A stretch of 29,113 bases of DNA from an uncultured Oscillospiraceae bacterium (GTDB lineage Bacteria > Bacillota > Clostridia > Oscillospirales > Oscillospiraceae), in contig CAJTUD010000033.1 in assembly GCA_910579725.1 (NCBI GenBank), positions 1 through 29,113 of the forward strand. The letters run 5' to 3'. Shown one piece after another: positions 6,915 through 14,472 of the stretch. The number at the start of each line of letters is the position of its first letter. Positions within the stretch are counted from its first letter, which is position 1. The notes below the pieces were generated by a model. The model was not told the origin of the DNA and made no database searches. It saw nothing but the letters and a program-made list of their open reading frames with translations. The translations under genes and the position numbers were made by a program.

Positions 6915-8174
6915 GTGACAGTAGGGCAGCGCATTGCGCAAAAGAGAAAAGAACAGGCCTTGAGTCAGGAGGCACTGGGAGAGGTTTTGGGGGTTTCCCG
7001 CCAGTCCGTATACAAGTGGGAGAGCGGTTCCGCTCTGCCGGAAATAGATAAATTGATCACTATGAGCCGCCTGTTCGGCGTAACCACCGGCTGGCTGCTG
7101 GGAGTGGAAGAAGAGGTAAAGGCCGCCCCGGCGGAGAGCGGTGAGCTGACGGATACGCAGCTGAAAATGGTGGAGGAGATCGTGACGCGCTATCTGGCGG
7201 CGCAGCAGCCGGTAAAACGGCGGCGATGGCCCTGGGCTGCCGGAGCAGCGGCGGGCCTTGCACTGCTGCTGGCACTGAGCAGCCTGCGGGGAGAATTGCA
7301 GACCATGCAGAACCAGTACAACGCCCTGCAAAGCTCGGTCAACAGCGTCACCAGTTCGGTCAATACCCAGATTCACGGTATCACCGCCCGGGTGGAGGAG
7401 GTGCTGAAGGCACAGAACACTCTTACCGTCCGATACGGTACGGAAATTATCTCTGCCGACCTGGCTGCCGGTACAATTTCCTTCTCCGCCTACGCCGTTC
7501 CCAAAACCTATACCGAGGGGATGACCGCTGTGTTTATCGTGGACGATGGTTTCGGCCCGACGGAGATACCAGGAGAATTGGGAGAAAATCAGACCTTTTC
7601 CGCCGGACTGGCCTGCAAGCTCACAGACGGTATCAGTATTTCCGTCGTGTTTGTCACCGGGGAGGTACGGGAGACCCAGCTGCTGGAAAGCTATTGCAAC
7701 CTGTATGGAGAGTCGCTTCCATATGCCGACTATTACAATCCCCACTCGGCCATGATGTGGAAGAAACCCAATGAGCAGGGGGAATTGGACTGGTCCGGTG
7801 AATACGCCTATTTTTGCAGGCAGGACGGCGCTTCTTCTGACGGTGGCTCCAGCCGGATCGGCCGGTCGGAGATCCAGTTCCTGCAAGTTGGCTTGTTCCG
7901 AAATCAGAAGCTGTTGGGCTGGCTGACGCCCTGCGACCAGCCTAAGAACTATCACAGCTTTGAGGATGGTACGTTCTATCAATTCCCGGACGTGTCCGTT
8001 ACACCCCAGGCCGGGGACGTTTTCACTGTTTCCGCAGTTATTGTGGACGAGTACGGCCGGGAGTTTGTGGTCCGGGGAATTCCCTACGGCATGAATCCCG
8101 AATTCGGGGAAATGACCTCTGTGGATGGCGGCTGGGTCGGTTGGGATGATCCGGCAGATTGGGAGTATCCGTAA
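6915..8174 (+). CDS. Membrane-anchored XRE-family regulator
   Basis: 419 residues. Residues 4-62 form a Cro/CI-type HTH (GQRIAQKRKEQ, LSQEALGEVLGVSRQSVYKWESG, PEIDKLITMSRLFGV). After a linker, KRRRWPW leads into one transmembrane helix at about 107-124. A predicted coiled coil follows (about 126-170, Gln/Ser/Val-rich), then a beta-rich C-terminal domain of about 250 residues, presumably outside the cell (positive-inside rule), containing YAYFCRQDGASS and ending GWDDPADWEYP. This is a one-component layout in which an external domain could control a DNA-binding head. The outer domain is not one I recognise. The gene is monocistronic, with its own promoter and a bidirectional terminator just after the stop. 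Confidence 0.85.
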   Translation: MTVGQRIAQKRKEQALSQEALGEVLGVSRQSVYKWESGSALPEIDKLITMSRLFGVTTGWLLGVEEEVKAAPAESGELTDTQLKMVEEIVTRYLAAQQPVKRRRWPWAAGAAAGLALLLALSSLRGELQTMQNQYNALQSSVNSVTSSVNTQIHGITARVEEVLKAQNTLTVRYGTEIISADLAAGTISFSAYAVPKTYTEGMTAVFIVDDGFGPTEIPGELGENQTFSAGLACKLTDGISISVVFVTGEVRETQLLESYCNLYGESLPYADYYNPHSAMMWKKPNEQGELDWSGEYAYFCRQDGASSDGGSSRIGRSEIQFLQVGLFRNQKLLGWLTPCDQPKNYHSFEDGTFYQFPDVSVTPQAGDVFTVSAVIVDEYGREFVVRGIPYGMNPEFGEMTSVDGGWVGWDDPADWEYP

Positions 8175-8176
8175 TC

Positions 8177-8215
8177 AAAACCTGCCCGGCCGCCTGATGT
8201 GGCCGGGCAGGTTTT
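8177..8215. terminator. Bidirectional terminator between convergent genes
   Basis: AAAA + CCTGCCCGGCC, loop, GGCCGGGCAGG + TTTT. The A- and T-runs on either side let it serve both the XRE gene (plus) and the KamA-family gene (minus). Confidence 0.9.
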
Positions 8216-8248
8216 ACCAGTTTTACCGGTCTTTTACTAGAAAAAGAA

Positions 8249-9358
8249 TCAGATTCCGTTGAGCTCCTCATCCAGCCAGGTATCCGTGGGAGACAGCATC
8301 CGGAGGAAGGGGCGGGCATTGTCCGCATCGTCCTTGCTCTGGTGGAATTTAAAAACCGTTTCGCCGCCGGGAAGCCTGCACAGAATTTCAATCTTCCCCC
8401 GGGGGTGGCTCATGGCGTAGCGGATGGCTTTGCCAAAGCCGTTTTGCCGGGCTTTGGCTGCGTCTACAATACGGATTCCTTCTTCAATGGGAACCTGAAA
8501 CCGCTCCTTCACCCCAGTCACCGGGCGGCACTGGAACACGTAGTACGGCATAGCGCCTACCCGCGTCAGTCGGGACAGCAGCTGTCCCAGAACCTCTCCT
8601 CTGTCGTTGACCCCCCGCAGCAGTACGGTCTGATTGCGGACCTGAACCCCTCGCTCAATCATCGCCCGCAGTGCTTTCACCGCCTCTTCCGTCAGCTCTC
8701 TGGGGTGGTTGAACTGCGTCACCAGATACAGCGCTTTTTTCTGGGCGTAGTGAGCGAACATGTCCAGAAATTCCTGATCGCCGTAGATCCGCTCCGGCAG
8801 CGTTACCGGCACCCGGGAGCCGAACCGGATGAAATCCAGCTGGCGGATGGCTGTCAGCTCCCGGAGATAGCGTTCGAGGATCTCGTTGGGATTCATGAAA
8901 GCGTCTCCGCCAGTAATGAGAATGTTGGTAACAGCTTCATGACTTTTGACATAGTCCACCGCCTCGTCTACCCGCTGGTTCAGCTCATCCATCGTCAGGC
9001 CCACCATTCGCTTCCGAAAGCAGTGGCGGCAGTACATGGCGCACTGGTTGCTGCTCAGCAGCAGCACCGTCTGGGCATATTTGTGTTGGAGACCCTCCAG
9101 TTTGGTATTAGATGCCTCGCCGCTGGTGTCAAAGGACCCGCCGGGATCAAACTCGTCCAGAGAGGGAACACACATCCGTCCGATCGGGTCCTGCGGGTCC
9201 CGGGGGTCCACCAGGGATAAGTAGTACGGCGTAATCATCATGGGAAACCGCTCCGCCACCTCCGCTCTTCTGGCGGTCTCCTCCGGAGACCAGCCCAGAA
9301 GGGGCGCAAGTTCTTCTGCCGTCCGTATCCCTTTCCTCAATTCCTCCTGCCAGCTCAT
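8249..9358 (-). CDS. KamA-family radical SAM/PLP enzyme (divergent aminomutase)
   Basis: 369 residues from ATG 9358. Cys106, Cys110 and Cys113 in QCAMYCRHCFRKR form the CxxxCxxC [4Fe-4S]/SAM site; GGDAF and the downstream barrel elements follow. The PLP-lysine is most likely Lys322 in HPRGKIEIL, matching the GGGGK segment of lysine 2,3-aminomutase. The two aspartates that hold substrate lysine in that enzyme (QCDLS and VDAPGGGGK contexts) appear here as Arg278 (FQCRPVTG) and Ala315 (AMSHPRGK), so lysine is an unlikely substrate. Start choice: AAAGGTGG (9368-9375) lies nine bases before ATG 9358; GTG 9415, three bases after the MarR stop, would add 19 residues and is possible. It lies downstream of, and probably under, the MarR regulator. 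Confidence 0.87.
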   Translation of the reverse strand: MSWQEELRKGIRTAEELAPLLGWSPEETARRAEVAERFPMMITPYYLSLVDPRDPQDPIGRMCVPSLDEFDPGGSFDTSGEASNTKLEGLQHKYAQTVLLLSSNQCAMYCRHCFRKRMVGLTMDELNQRVDEAVDYVKSHEAVTNILITGGDAFMNPNEILERYLRELTAIRQLDFIRFGSRVPVTLPERIYGDQEFLDMFAHYAQKKALYLVTQFNHPRELTEEAVKALRAMIERGVQVRNQTVLLRGVNDRGEVLGQLLSRLTRVGAMPYYVFQCRPVTGVKERFQVPIEEGIRIVDAAKARQNGFGKAIRYAMSHPRGKIEILCRLPGGETVFKFHQSKDDADNARPFLRMLSPTDTWLDEELNGI

Positions 9359-9367
9359 CAGCTGCCA

Positions 9368-9376
9368 CCACCTTTC
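9368..9376 (-). promoter_or_regulatory. Ribosome binding site supporting the KamA-family start
   Basis: GAAAGGTGG on the minus strand, nine bases before ATG 9358. It argues for the shorter protein over the GTG at 9415. Confidence 0.6.
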
Positions 9377-9417
9377 TTGAAATTCTGTTGTTGGAGACAG
9401 CTCACGCACCGCCACAC

Positions 9418-9909
9418 CTACCCGCGTTCCTGCCGCTCCCTTTCAAATCGCCGCTCCCAATCTGCTGCCAGCTTATCCAGTAATGCGCCCAGCTCCGTAC
9501 GCTCCTCTTCCGTCAGGACGGAGAACCACTCCGCCCTCCGGTTTCGGACATGCTCCTCATCCTGACGATTCAGCCACGTCCGTCCCGACTCCGTGACGGA
9601 CAGCAGAATTTTTCGCCGGTCCGCTTCATTTCGGTCCCGGACGATCAGTCCCCTGCTCTCCATTTTAGCCGCGATTTCACTCATGGAGCCCGCCTGGATG
9701 CCCAGGCATTCCTGAAGCTCCTTCTGACTCATACTGCCTCGGTCATGAAGAATCCGCAGGATTTTCCACTGTCCCCGCCGCTTATTCAGACAGCATGTCA
9801 GGATTTTTCCACATCGTTCCAGCTTTCCTGCCAGATCGTCCGGGCGAAGCACCTCTCGCCCACGCCAGTTGTGGTCAGCCTCACTGCCGTTTCCCGCCTC
9901 AGCATTCAT
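9418..9909 (-). CDS. MarR-family transcriptional regulator
   Basis: 163 residues. A winged helix-turn-helix spans about 46-115: GQWKILRILHDRGSMSQKEL, then LGIQAGSMSEIAAKMESRGL as the recognition region, and a DRNEADRRKILLSVTESG wing that matches the family DxRxxxxxLT pattern. A long C-terminal helix (ERTELGALLDKLAADWERRF) should form the dimer interface. The N-terminal 45 residues include a Cys33/Cys39/Cys40 group (ERCGKILTCC), possibly redox or metal sensing, though I cannot show it. The ATG follows AGGAGGG at seven bases. It is the first gene of the operon with the KamA-family enzyme, and the repeat in its own promoter suggests autoregulation. Confidence 0.9.
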   Translation of the reverse strand: MNAEAGNGSEADHNWRGREVLRPDDLAGKLERCGKILTCCLNKRRGQWKILRILHDRGSMSQKELQECLGIQAGSMSEIAAKMESRGLIVRDRNEADRRKILLSVTESGRTWLNRQDEEHVRNRRAEWFSVLTEEERTELGALLDKLAADWERRFERERQERG

Positions 9910-9928
9910 GGGTAATCCCTCCTGAAAG

Positions 9929-9956
9929 GTTAATTAGGTACCTTGTTATTAGGATA
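9929..9956. promoter_or_regulatory. Tandem repeat overlapping the marR promoter, candidate operator
   Basis: GTTAATTAGGTA (9929-9940) and GTTATTAGGATA (9945-9956) are imperfect direct repeats set 16 bases apart. The second covers the -10 element and the first lies just past the expected start site. GGTACC sits between them as a small palindrome. Binding of the MarR protein here is inferred. Confidence 0.5.
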
Positions 9957-9979
9957 ACACATTCCAGAGAATATGTCAA
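9951..9979 (-). promoter_or_regulatory. Sigma-A promoter of the marR-kamA-family operon
   Basis: Minus strand: perfect TTGACA (9979-9974), 17-base spacer, TATCCT (9956-9951). The expected start is near 9944, giving a leader of about 35 bases. Confidence 0.8.
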
Positions 9980-10099
9980 GTCGACGAAAGAAAACGGATT
10001 AAAAATCCATTTTTTATGCAAAGCGACAGCATTGTTGCGTGAGAAATAAATATTTGCCGGCTTTTTCCGTGGTTGTCCCGGAAAGATCAAAAATAACGG

Positions 10100-10128
10100 T
10101 TGACAAAATAAACATGCCGTGGTAACAT
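10100..10128 (+). promoter_or_regulatory. Promoter of the tRNA-Ser pair
   Basis: Perfect TTGACA (10100-10105), 17-base spacer, TAACAT (10123-10128), 24 bases before the first tRNA. Confidence 0.8.
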
Positions 10129-10152
10129 AGGGACTGCGCCTGAAACCGATTG

Positions 10153-10240
10153 GGAGAGATGTCCGAGCGGTTTAAGGAACCGGTCTTGAAAACCGGCGAT
10201 GCGCGAGCATCCGTGGGTTCGAATCCCACTCTCTCCGCCA
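10153..10240 (+). tRNA. tRNA-Ser (anticodon UGA)
   Basis: 88 bases including an encoded CCA. Acceptor GGAGAGA/TCTCTCC, anticodon stem CCGGT/ACCGG around CTTGAAA (anticodon TGA), long variable arm GATGC-gcga-GCATC typical of class II serine tRNAs, and T-arm GTGGG-TTCGAAT-CCCAC. Reads UCA and related codons. Confidence 0.97.
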
Positions 10241-10275
10241 TTTTTAAGACCATATATGTATTTCATTCGACCGAT

Positions 10276-10367
10276 GCGGAAGTACCCAAGTGGCCGAAGG
10301 GGCTCCCCTGCTAAGGGAGTAGACGTCCAAACAACGTGCGAGGGTTCAAATCCCTCCTTCCGCGCCA
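10276..10367 (+). tRNA. tRNA-Ser (anticodon GCU)
   Basis: 92 bases including an encoded CCA. Acceptor GCGGAAG/CTTCCGC, anticodon loop CTGCTAA (anticodon GCT), long variable arm, T-arm GAGGG-TTCAAAT-CCCTC. Reads AGC/AGU. It lies 35 bases after the first serine tRNA, with which it should share a transcript. Confidence 0.97.
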
Positions 10368-10378
10368 GCTCTGAAAAA

Positions 10379-10415
10379 GCCCTGAAGGCGATGGAAAAAG
10401 CCTTCAGGGCTTTTT
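10379..10415 (+). terminator. Terminator of the tRNA operon
   Basis: Perfect 11-bp stem GCCCTGAAGGC / GCCTTCAGGGC around a 10-base loop, followed by TTTTT and preceded by AAAAA. Confidence 0.92.
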
Positions 10416-10443
10416 CCATACGCCGGACGGGCTTTTTCTTCGC

Positions 10444-10531
10444 TTTCAAACGCGACCCACAGTTCGTTCGCGCTGATGGCGAACGAAGTTGGCGGCGCAG
10501 CCGCCAACACCTGCTGGGCTCGCGTTTGAGA
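10444..10531. repeat. Three-stem folded element, possibly a dispersed repeat
   Basis: An outer stem TCAAACGCGA (10446-10455) / TCGCGTTTGA (10520-10529) is perfect over 10 bp and extends by CCCA/TGGG across a one-base bulge. It encloses two perfect 9-bp hairpins: TTCGTTCGC/GCGAACGAA (10463-10487) and GTTGGCGGC-gca-GCCGCCAAC (10488-10508). Together they make a three-way junction of about 88 bases. There is no coding potential and no match to a riboswitch or structured RNA that I know. The compact nested palindromes resemble REP/MITE-like intergenic repeats. Whether other copies exist cannot be seen from one window. Confidence 0.7.
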
Positions 10532-10585
10532 AACGGGGGTACGGGGCGGAAGTGGGTTCCGCTTTGTGAGAGGGGGGCGTTTTTT

Positions 10586-10798
10586 GTGAATTGTCCATCG
10601 TGCGGGAAGGAAATGTCGCCTGGGTGGCTCAGCGGCAGGCAGCCGCTGGTCTGGAGCCCGGAGAAGGGACGCTCCATCCTGCGGGAACGGAAGGGAGACG
10701 TATCCCTGCTGGAGGACGATTTTGCAGTCACCTGCATGACCGGTTTTCCCGCCGCCCATATCTGCAAGGACTGCCGGAAGGTAGTTGTGGAATATTAA
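10586..10798 (+). CDS. Small zinc-ribbon-like protein (DUF6487-like)
   Basis: 70 residues from GTG 10586, after an AGGGGGG site at 10571-10577. The start NCPSCGKEMSPGWLSGR and the end HICKDCRKVVVEY give two CxxC pairs able to bind one zinc ion; between them lie PLVWSPEKGR and a GDVSLL strand. I recall this layout as DUF6487, but the name is from memory. Function is unknown. The frame is open much further upstream, but that part runs across both tRNA genes and the folded element and is not real. It ends 36 bases before ileS on the same strand, so the two are probably co-transcribed. A GCGGAA/TTCCGC hairpin (10546-10562) precedes its ribosome site. Confidence 0.8.
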   Translation: MNCPSCGKEMSPGWLSGRQPLVWSPEKGRSILRERKGDVSLLEDDFAVTCMTGFPAAHICKDCRKVVVEY

Positions 10799-10834
10799 GA
10801 AGAACTATCATTCACATAGGAGGAATACAGGCAA

Positions 10835-13588
10835 ATGGATTATAACAAGACCATCAACCTGCCGAAGACGGAGTTTCCCATGCGGGCGGGCCTGCCGGCC
10901 CGGGAGCCGGGGATGCTGGAGAGCTGGGAGAACATGGACCTCTACCATGAGCTCCTCAAGAAAAACGAGGGGAAGCCCCGCTTCGCCCTCCACGACGGCC
11001 CCCCCTTCTCCAACGGCAACATCCATATGGGCACCGCTCTAAACAAGTCCATCAAGGACTTTATGGTCCGTTCCGCCGCCATGCGGGGCTGCTACACCCC
11101 CTATGTCCCCGGCTGGGACAACCACGGCATGCCCATCGAGTCCGCCATCATCAAGCAGAACAAGCTCAACCGCAAAGCCATGAGCGTGCCGGAGTTCCGC
11201 TCCGCCTGCCATGACTTCGCCCAGCGTTATGTGGACGTGCAGAGGGACAGTTTCAAGCGGCTGGGCGTGGTGGGGGATTGGGAGCATCCTTACCTCACTA
11301 TGGATCCCGGATTTGAAGCCGAAGAGGTTAAAATCTTCGGCGAAATGTATCAGAAGGGATACATTTATAAGGGACTGAAGCCTGTATACTGGTGCCCCCA
11401 CGATGAGACCGCCCTGGCCGAGGCAGAAATCGAGTATCAGGAAGACCCTGTTACTACCGTTTATGTGAAGTTCCCCATGCGCGATGATCTGGGGAAGCTG
11501 AGTGCATATGATAAAAACAAGCTCTTCTTTGTCATCTGGACCACCACCATCTGGACCTTGCCAGGCAACTTGGCCATCGCCCTCCATCCCCGGGACAGTT
11601 ATGCCTTGGTGAAGACCGGCAGCGGCGAGGTCTATATCATGGCCGAGGCGCTGGTGGAAAAGGTCATGAAGGTGGGCGGCCTGGAGAATTATGAGATCGT
11701 TGAGACCCATCCGGGCAGCTTTTTTGAAAACATGCTGGCAGAGCATCCTTTCCTGCCCAAGACCAGCCGGCTGGTCAATGCCGAGTACGTCACCATGGAC
11801 TCCGGTACCGGCTGCGTTCATACCGCTCCCGGCTTCGGCGCGGACGACTATCAGACCTGCAAGCGTTACGGCATGGAGATGGTGGTGCCTGTCAACGATC
11901 AGGGCCGTCACACCGACTATGCCGGGAAGTATGCCGGAATGACAACGGATGAGTCCAATCCCGTCATTCTGGCGGATATGAAAGAGAGCGGAGCGCTGTT
12001 CGCCAGCGAGGACATCACTCACTCCTACCCGCACTGCTGGCGGTGCAAGCATCCTATTATCTTCCGGGCTACTCCGCAATGGTTCTGTTCCGTGGAGTCC
12101 TTCAAGGACGCCGCCGTGGCGGCAACCGAGGGCGTGCGATGGATTCCCGGCTGGGGCAGAGACCGGATGATTTCCATGATTCAGGAACGTTCCGACTGGT
12201 GTATCTCCCGCCAGCGCCGCTGGGGCCTGCCCATTCCCGTGTTTTACTGCGAAGACTGCGGCAAGCCGGTATGCGACGGCGCCACCATCGACGCGGTTTC
12301 CCGGTTGTTTGCTGCGGAAGGCTCCAATGCATGGTATATCAAGAGCGCAGAAGAGATTCTCCCCGCCGGGTATAAGTGCCCCCACTGCGGCGGCCTGCAC
12401 TTCACCAAGGAGGAGGACACCCTGGACGGGTGGTTCGACTCCGGCTCCACCCACTTCGCTTCCATGCAAAAGGATCAAGGCTTCTGGCCCGCCACCGTTT
12501 ATATGGAAGGCCTGGATCAGTACCGCGGATGGTTTCAGTCCAGCCTGCTTACCGCCGTGGGCGCCATGGGCAAGGGCGCACCCTTCCAGGAGTGCGTCAC
12601 TCACGGCTGGACTGTAGACGGCGAGGGCCGGGCCATGCACAAGTCCCTGGGCAACGGCGTGGACCCCGCCGACGTGATCAAGAAATACGGTGCGGACATG
12701 ATCCGCCTGTGGGCCGGCTCCGCTGATTACCACGTGGACGTGAGATGCTCCGACAGCATCTTCAAACAGCTCAGTCAGAATTATCTCAAATTCCGCAACA
12801 CTGCCCGCTATTGCCTCGGCAATCTGGACGGCTTCGATGCCGGTTGCCTGGTGGAGCCCGGCGAGATGCTGGAGCTGGACCGCTGGGCAGTGACAAGGCT
12901 GAATGCGCTCATGGAGCGGTGCGAGGCGGCTTATCAGAATTACGAATTTCATGTGGTCAGCCATGCGGTCAATGATTTCTGCGTGGTGGAGCTTTCCAGC
13001 TTCTATCTGGATATCATCAAGGACCGGTTGTACTGCGACGAGACCAATGGTCTCAGCCGGCGCAGCGCCCAGACTGCATTGTATTTGATTCTGGATACTA
13101 TTACCAAGATTTTTGCCCCCATTCTGGCCTTTACCTGCGATGAGATCTGGTTGGCGATGCCTCACCGGGAGGGAGACGATCCCCGGAACGTGCTGCTCAA
13201 CCAGATGAACCGGCCCTTTGCGGACTATGCGCTGGACACGGAGGCCATGACCTCCTGGGACGGACTCATCAAGCTCCGCAACACGGTCAACGCCGCTCTG
13301 GAAACCGCCCGGAGCGAGAAGAAGATCGGCAAAAGCCTGGAAGCGAAAGTGACCATTCCATCCGGCAGGATCGCCGGATGCAGGACCGTTGAAACGGATG
13401 AGCTGGCGGATCTGCTGATTGTCTCCCAGGCAGACCTCTCCGCTGAAGCGGCGGACATCCAGGTGGAACCGGCCCAGGGAGCCAAGTGTGAGCGGTGCTG
13501 GAAGATCCTGCCTTCCGTCGGAAAGAGCGAGGATCATCCCTGTCTGTGCGCCCGGTGCGCCAAGGTGATCCGGACGCTGCCGCTTTAA
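10835..13588 (+). CDS. ileS: Isoleucyl-tRNA synthetase
   Basis: 917 residues, normal bacterial length. It charges tRNA-Ile with isoleucine. The HIGH motif is His64-Met-Gly-Thr in GNIHMGTALN; PGWDNHGMPIE follows. The CP1 editing domain is present (WTTTIWTLPGNLAIALHP), as is CISRQRRWGLPIPVFYC, LDGWFDSGS, and a C-terminal zinc finger with Cys885, Cys888, Cys905 and Cys908 (CERCWK...CARC). The KMSKS loop is changed to Ala600-Met-His-Lys603-Ser604 (GRAMHKSLGNG): the second lysine and final serine are kept, the first lysine and middle serine are not. AGGAGG (10818-10823) lies 11 bases before the ATG. No T-box leader precedes the gene: the gap is 36 bases and no GGGTGGNACCGCG core is seen upstream. 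Confidence 0.97.
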   Translation: MDYNKTINLPKTEFPMRAGLPAREPGMLESWENMDLYHELLKKNEGKPRFALHDGPPFSNGNIHMGTALNKSIKDFMVRSAAMRGCYTPYVPGWDNHGMPIESAIIKQNKLNRKAMSVPEFRSACHDFAQRYVDVQRDSFKRLGVVGDWEHPYLTMDPGFEAEEVKIFGEMYQKGYIYKGLKPVYWCPHDETALAEAEIEYQEDPVTTVYVKFPMRDDLGKLSAYDKNKLFFVIWTTTIWTLPGNLAIALHPRDSYALVKTGSGEVYIMAEALVEKVMKVGGLENYEIVETHPGSFFENMLAEHPFLPKTSRLVNAEYVTMDSGTGCVHTAPGFGADDYQTCKRYGMEMVVPVNDQGRHTDYAGKYAGMTTDESNPVILADMKESGALFASEDITHSYPHCWRCKHPIIFRATPQWFCSVESFKDAAVAATEGVRWIPGWGRDRMISMIQERSDWCISRQRRWGLPIPVFYCEDCGKPVCDGATIDAVSRLFAAEGSNAWYIKSAEEILPAGYKCPHCGGLHFTKEEDTLDGWFDSGSTHFASMQKDQGFWPATVYMEGLDQYRGWFQSSLLTAVGAMGKGAPFQECVTHGWTVDGEGRAMHKSLGNGVDPADVIKKYGADMIRLWAGSADYHVDVRCSDSIFKQLSQNYLKFRNTARYCLGNLDGFDAGCLVEPGEMLELDRWAVTRLNALMERCEAAYQNYEFHVVSHAVNDFCVVELSSFYLDIIKDRLYCDETNGLSRRSAQTALYLILDTITKIFAPILAFTCDEIWLAMPHREGDDPRNVLLNQMNRPFADYALDTEAMTSWDGLIKLRNTVNAALETARSEKKIGKSLEAKVTIPSGRIAGCRTVETDELADLLIVSQADLSAEAADIQVEPAQGAKCERCWKILPSVGKSEDHPCLCARCAKVIRTLPL

Positions 13589-13606
13589 TCTGAGAAACCT
13601 GCTGAT

Positions 13607-13632
13607 GGCCGCCGGGGCGGGCCCCGGCGGCC
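13607..13632 (+). terminator. GC-rich hairpin after ileS, weak terminator
   Basis: GGCCGCCGGGGC / GCCCCGGCGGCC, a nearly unbroken palindrome 19 bases after the stop. The following bases (ATCTATATTA) are AT-rich but not a T-run, so it may only pause or protect the 3' end. Confidence 0.5.
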
Positions 13633-13700
13633 ATCTATATTATGCGGCGCGCCGCCGGCGCGGGTGGGGGCAGGCGTGTGGGAAAGAATCGCGCCCCGCC

Positions 13701-13728
13701 GTGACGCTTTCGCCGCTTACGGTATCCT
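13701..13728 (+). promoter_or_regulatory. Possible promoter of rpe-recR-acpP-like genes
   Basis: GTGACG (13701-13706), 16-base spacer, TATCCT (13723-13728). It is a weak match, but it is the best I find between the ileS hairpin and rpe. Confidence 0.35.
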
Positions 13729-13823
13729 ATGTAGGGAGCTTGGCCAGGGTGCTTTGCCGGATTCACCGGTCTGGGACCTGTCCCTCCGATTTTAGCTGTG
13801 AAAAAAAGGAAGGAAGTGCAGCT

Positions 13824-14468
13824 GTGATTAAAATTGCGCCTTCGATCCTCGCTGCTGATTTTGCAAATTTAGAGCGGGATATTTACGCTGTCCGCAGCGC
13901 GGACTACCTTCATGTGGATGTAATGGACGGTCTGTTTGTCCCTAATATCTCCATCGGCTTGCCGGTGGTTCAGTCTATCCGCGCCATTACGTCCATGCCA
14001 TTGGATGTTCATCTGATGATTGACCGGCCGGTGCGGTACGTGGAACGGTTCTGTCAGGCTGGGGCTGATATTGTCACCGTACATGTGGAGGCCGACAGCG
14101 TGGAGAATACCCTGAAAGCCTTGGAGATCATCCGCGCCCAAGGGAAGCGCTCCGGCGTGGTTCTCAAACCTGGGACTCCGGCGGAGGATGCGCTGCCCTT
14201 CCTGGACCGGTGCAGCATGGTGCTGGTGATGACGGTGGAACCGGGCTTTGGCGGGCAGAAGTTTATGACGGAGATGATGCCCAAACTGCGGCAGATCCGG
14301 AAATGGATCGACAGCCGGAGACTGGACTGCGAGCTGGAGGTGGATGGCGGTGTGGATCCCGTCACCTGCAAAACGGTTATCGAAAATGGAGCCAATGTTC
14401 TGGTGGCAGGCAGCGCGGTATACAAGGCCCCGGACATTCCTGAGCGGATCAAGGAACTGAGAGGATAA
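13824..14468 (+). CDS. rpe: Ribulose-phosphate 3-epimerase
   Basis: 214 residues. It interconverts ribulose 5-phosphate and xylulose 5-phosphate in the pentose phosphate pathway. TIM-barrel family marks: MIKIAPSILAADF at the start with the catalytic Ser, His30 and Asp32 in YLHVDVMDG, His63 in DVHLMI, the MTVEPGFGGQKF flexible loop and Asp174 in EVDGGV (second catalytic acid). The GTG at 13824 is chosen because the protein family begins exactly here and AAGGAAGG lies just upstream; the frame is open further up but that part is not conserved-looking. recR follows after four bases. Confidence 0.96.
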   Translation: MIKIAPSILAADFANLERDIYAVRSADYLHVDVMDGLFVPNISIGLPVVQSIRAITSMPLDVHLMIDRPVRYVERFCQAGADIVTVHVEADSVENTLKALEIIRAQGKRSGVVLKPGTPAEDALPFLDRCSMVLVMTVEPGFGGQKFMTEMMPKLRQIRKWIDSRRLDCELEVDGGVDPVTCKTVIENGANVLVAGSAVYKAPDIPERIKELRG

Positions 14469-14472
14469 GGCT

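Noticed and set aside
5778..7982. Two minus-strand open frames (5778-6812 and 6837-7982) opposite the M42, DUF5662 and XRE genes
   Set aside because: They run across several well-supported plus-strand genes and show no domain or ribosome site.
10199..10585. The upstream open part of the frame of the zinc-ribbon gene
   Set aside because: It crosses both tRNA genes, the terminator and the folded element. The real gene starts at GTG 10586 after a ribosome site.
10416..10834. T-box riboswitch for ileS
   Set aside because: Looked for because Firmicutes ileS genes often have one. No GGGTGGNACCGCG core or antiterminator is present; the stems at 10444-10531 pair differently.
11039..13537. An 832-codon open frame on the minus strand opposite ileS
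   Set aside because: ileS is certain from its motifs; the antisense product shows only shadow composition.
13633..13823. Small structured RNA (SRP RNA, 6S or similar) between ileS and rpe
   Set aside because: Neither strand shows the conserved SRP loop or 6S bubble. I see only the weak promoter candidate.
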